A stretch of DNA of 64,000 nt, from contig NZ_LIFX01000015.1 of NCBI RefSeq assembly GCF_001297775.1, positions 1-64,000 on the forward strand, read 5' to 3'. A program made the position numbers and the translations under genes. The notes below the pieces were generated by a model. It was not told the origin of the DNA. It worked only from the letters and a program-made list of their open reading frames with translations, and ran no database searches. Source of the stretch: Trabulsiella odontotermitis (lineage in GTDB: Bacteria > Pseudomonadota > Gammaproteobacteria > Enterobacterales > Enterobacteriaceae). Below, in pieces: positions 61,742 through 64,000 of this stretch (within the stretch, counting starts at the first letter, position 1; each line of letters begins with the position of its first letter).

Positions 61742-61763
61742 TTTTGACAACTTTTTGACAACT
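61742..61763 (+). promoter_or_regulatory. Perfect 11-bp tandem repeat upstream of the VWA gene
   Basis: The unit TTTTGACAACT occurs twice in direct succession (61742-61752 and 61753-61763), 76 bp upstream of the chosen GTG. Each copy contains TTGACA, so it may also provide the -35 element, with TATACA at 61765 nearby. Direct repeats at 11-bp spacing are typical of OmpR/PhoB-family regulator sites. Which protein binds here is unknown. Confidence 0.6.
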
Positions 61764-61838
61764 TTATACAGATAACAGACCAACCGGGTTTCTGAACGCA
61801 TGAGAATGGATTCGATTCTTTTGACAAGGAGACGTATC

Positions 61839-63182
61839 GTGAATCTCAAACACCTCTTCACCTCCCTGGCGCTCGGTCTGCTGGTCATGACGACGGGCGC
61901 AGGCGCGCAGGAACCCGCCAGGAAAGTGGCGATCAAATCGGAACTGGCCTCCCCTGTGGTGCTGGAAAATTCGCAGGATAAAAACTACCTGAAGGTCTCA
62001 CTGGTAGGGTTTCCGCTAAACGCCGGCAAACGCAGCCCCATTAACCTCGCGCTGGTCATCGACCGTTCCGGCTCCATGGGTGGCGATCGCATCGAACAAG
62101 CCAAAGAAGCCGCGGTGATGGCGGTAAATACCCTCAGCAGCCAGGATACGTTGTCAGTGGTGATTTATGACGACGTGGTGGACGTCATTGTGCCGCCAGC
62201 CAAAGTGAGCAATAAAGCGGCGCTGATTAGCCAGATCCGCGAACGCGTCACCGCGCGTGGCGGCACCGCGCTGTTTGCGGGCGTTAGTCGTGGCATTAAT
62301 GAAGCCAGTCAGTACCTGAAAAAAGAGCAGGTGAACCGTATTATTCTACTTTCCGACGGCCAGGCGAACGTCGGCCCGTCAACCACCGGCGAACTGGCGG
62401 AACTGGGAAAAATCGCCGCCCGCAAAGGGATTGCCATCACGACGATGGGCATTGGCGATGGCTACAATGAAGACCTGATGGCGGCGATTGCCCAGTACAG
62501 CGACGGCAACCATGTTTTCGTGCAGAACACGGGCGATCTGGAAAAGGCTTTCGCCCATGAGTTTGGCGATGTGATGTCCGTCGTCGCGCAGGATGTGGTC
62601 GTCGAAATCAGGCTGGCCGATAACGTCAAACCGCTGCGCCTGCTGGGTCGTGAAGGCGAAATCCGCGGCGATACGGTCACTGTGAAACTGAATCAGCTGT
62701 ATGCGAATCAGGAAAAATACGTGATGCTGGAAGTGCTTCCGGCAAAAGGCAGTGCCGCGCAGAGCAAGCCGCTGGCCGACGTGAACGTCAGCTATAACAA
62801 CCTGGCCACGAAGCAGCAAGATCGCTGGGATGAAAAACTGGCGATGCGCTATACCGCCTCGACCAGTGAAGTTCAGAAAGAGCAGGTCGATGAAGTGATT
62901 GTGGATTCCGCAATTCAGAAATCGGCGATTGAGAACGAGCGGGCGCTGGAGTTGATCGACGAAGGCAAAATGGATGAAGCAAAAGCGGTGCTGCGTCAGA
63001 GTTCTGTTGAACTGAACTCCCTGCCGGTCAGCGCACCAGCCGCACGGATGAAAGCGCAGGCCAGCGCGCAGGAAAGCCTCGAGGTACTGGAAAAAATGGA
63101 AACCCAAAGCCAGGAAGTGTCTCGTAAGTCGCTGAAAGAGCAGAACTACAACACCAAAAACCAGAAGTCGAAATCGAACTGA
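61839..63182 (+). CDS. Secreted von Willebrand factor type A domain protein
   Basis: A 447-aa protein with a signal peptide (MNLKHLFTSLALGLLVMTTGAGA). The VWA domain spans about residues 65-255 and has a complete MIDAS: D75-R-S77-G-S79, then GGTALFAG and LLSDGQANVG. A beta-rich middle and a charged helical C-terminus (ALELIDEGKMDEAKAVLRQ onwards) follow. I chose the GTG at 61839 because AAGGAG lies 7 bp before it and it starts the signal peptide; the in-frame ATG at 61800 lacks both. It occupies the E. coli fdhE position and precedes a sensor-kinase-like gene by 17 bp. Function unknown. Confidence 0.82.
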   Translation: MNLKHLFTSLALGLLVMTTGAGAQEPARKVAIKSELASPVVLENSQDKNYLKVSLVGFPLNAGKRSPINLALVIDRSGSMGGDRIEQAKEAAVMAVNTLSSQDTLSVVIYDDVVDVIVPPAKVSNKAALISQIRERVTARGGTALFAGVSRGINEASQYLKKEQVNRIILLSDGQANVGPSTTGELAELGKIAARKGIAITTMGIGDGYNEDLMAAIAQYSDGNHVFVQNTGDLEKAFAHEFGDVMSVVAQDVVVEIRLADNVKPLRLLGREGEIRGDTVTVKLNQLYANQEKYVMLEVLPAKGSAAQSKPLADVNVSYNNLATKQQDRWDEKLAMRYTASTSEVQKEQVDEVIVDSAIQKSAIENERALELIDEGKMDEAKAVLRQSSVELNSLPVSAPAARMKAQASAQESLEVLEKMETQSQEVSRKSLKEQNYNTKNQKSKSN

Positions 63183-63199
63183 TCCACAAGGAGTGTCGG

Positions 63200-64000
63200 A
63201 TGCTCAGAAACAAGCTGATCTATCTCATCGCCACTGTGATGTTTTTTATCCTGCTTGCTTACCTGGGCATCCGTACGCTGGAACATGAAGTGCTGCTGCG
63301 CCATTACCAGACGCAGACCCTTGCTGAAGCGGAGACCGCCCGTGTCGCCGCGAGTATTGAAAACCGCCTGCAACAAAAAGCCTCGCGCCTGCATGCCATT
63401 AGCGATTTTATCGATCCTGACGATACCGCAGCCCTTACCGCGCTCAATGATCAGGACAGCGATATCAGTGCTGTGTTTACCCTGCGCAAAAATCAACTGC
63501 TCTACCCCGATGAACGCCAGCCGCTGAGTAATGAAGAGCGGGAATGGGTACGGCAACTGACGCCGCTGGTTAACGATCCCAGCCTGCTGACCAGCCATAT
63601 CCCCCACGCGGAGCAGGAAACGCCGCAAGCCGGATGGTTTATCTCTCATGAAACCCAGGAGCCGCTGCTGATCTACTGGCGGCAGAAAGACGAGATGATC
63701 ATCGGTTTTCGCCTCTCCTATGTGCAACTGATGATGGACATCGCCAACAGTGTTCAGGCAGACGCTACGGAAAACGCCCCGGTGGTACGCGTGACTGAGA
63801 ATGGTCGTCAGCTTTATCAGAACAAAGCGGCGCAACAGCGTCAGTTAACGGAACTGGATACCCGCACACTGGAATACCCGCTGACCACATGGCAAATCAG
63901 CGTTTATGGCGTGAAAGCGCCGCTTTATCACGTCTGGCTGTGGGGCAGCGCGTTAATTGTCCTGCTGCTGGCCGTGGTTGCCCTGCTGGGGTATTCCCTG
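63200..64000 (+). CDS. Membrane sensor protein, probable histidine kinase N-terminus (cut by window end)
   Basis: The frame from the ATG at 63200 (after CAAGGAGTGTCGG) stays open to the window edge, giving 267 residues. A transmembrane helix at about residues 6-24 (LIYLIATVMFFILLAYLGI), a periplasmic domain of about 220 residues and a second helix at about 245-267 (VWLWGSALIVLLLAVVALL) form the usual input half of a histidine kinase or diguanylate cyclase. The catalytic part is outside the window, so the class is inferred. The 17-bp gap suggests co-transcription with the VWA gene. Confidence 0.7.
   Translation, partial: MLRNKLIYLIATVMFFILLAYLGIRTLEHEVLLRHYQTQTLAEAETARVAASIENRLQQKASRLHAISDFIDPDDTAALTALNDQDSDISAVFTLRKNQLLYPDERQPLSNEEREWVRQLTPLVNDPSLLTSHIPHAEQETPQAGWFISHETQEPLLIYWRQKDEMIIGFRLSYVQLMMDIANSVQADATENAPVVRVTENGRQLYQNKAAQQRQLTELDTRTLEYPLTTWQISVYGVKAPLYHVWLWGSALIVLLLAVVALLGYSL

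Overview
The window is chromosomal DNA of an enterobacterium (Enterobacteriaceae). Its gene order is largely that of the E. coli 88-89 min region read in reverse: ppc, yijO, fsaB, gldA, metF-metL-metB/metJ, yiiX, rpmE, priA, cytR, ftsN, hslVU, menA-rraA, pfkA, fieF, cpxP/cpxRA, yiiM, kdgT, sodA, rhaT, rhaRS/rhaBAD, rhaM, frvABXR, fdhD, fdoGHI. Proteins are very close to, but not identical with, the E. coli ones as I remember them. The extra sugar modules and missing blocks suggest a Citrobacter-like relative rather than E. coli itself; that placement is inference. No rRNA, tRNA or CRISPR array was seen.

Left end (1-5119): a sugar or sugar-acid catabolic cluster sits beside ppc, where E. coli has argE. 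It holds the C-terminal part of a TktA/B-type transketolase, two xylose-isomerase-like TIM-barrel proteins, an ACS-type MFS transporter and a D-2-hydroxyacid dehydrogenase. 5517-16442: ppc, yijO, fsaB, gldA and the MetJ-controlled methionine genes; the frw/pfl genes and katG-yijEF of E. coli are absent from these positions. 16501-28213: yiiX, an inserted oligogalacturonide transporter/porin pair, then rpmE, priA, cytR, ftsN, hslVU, menA and rraA. rraA is followed directly by pfkA, so the zapB-glpFKX-fpr-tpiA-sbp block is missing here.

30395-34104, between fieF and cpxP, is a mosaic island of about 3.7 kb. It contains the 5' end of a P2-type terminase gene joined to an inverted P2-type cos-like sequence, a three-gene cassette (230-aa protein, 63-aa two-helix membrane protein, Hcp-like type VI secretion protein), an unknown ORF, the 3' half of an IS630 transposase, and two small linked genes, one cut by the IS. 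The Hcp cassette is the best candidate for an undescribed system, possibly an effector/immunity/carrier unit.

34171-49087: the Cpx envelope-stress genes, yiiM, a KDG-aldolase-like gene converging on kdgT, sodA, and a complete rhamnose regulon that includes a lactaldehyde-reductase-type gene. With the TogT/KdgM-like pair, the kdgT region suggests uptake and breakdown of pectin-derived sugars. 49130-55681: a coiled-coil carbohydrate porin and the frvABXR PTS/peptidase operon. 55728-61665: a DUF1471 protein, fdhD and the selenocysteine-containing formate dehydrogenase O operon. At the right end, where E. coli has fdhE, there is a secreted von Willebrand A protein followed by a truncated sensor-kinase-like protein, preceded by a perfect 11-bp tandem repeat.
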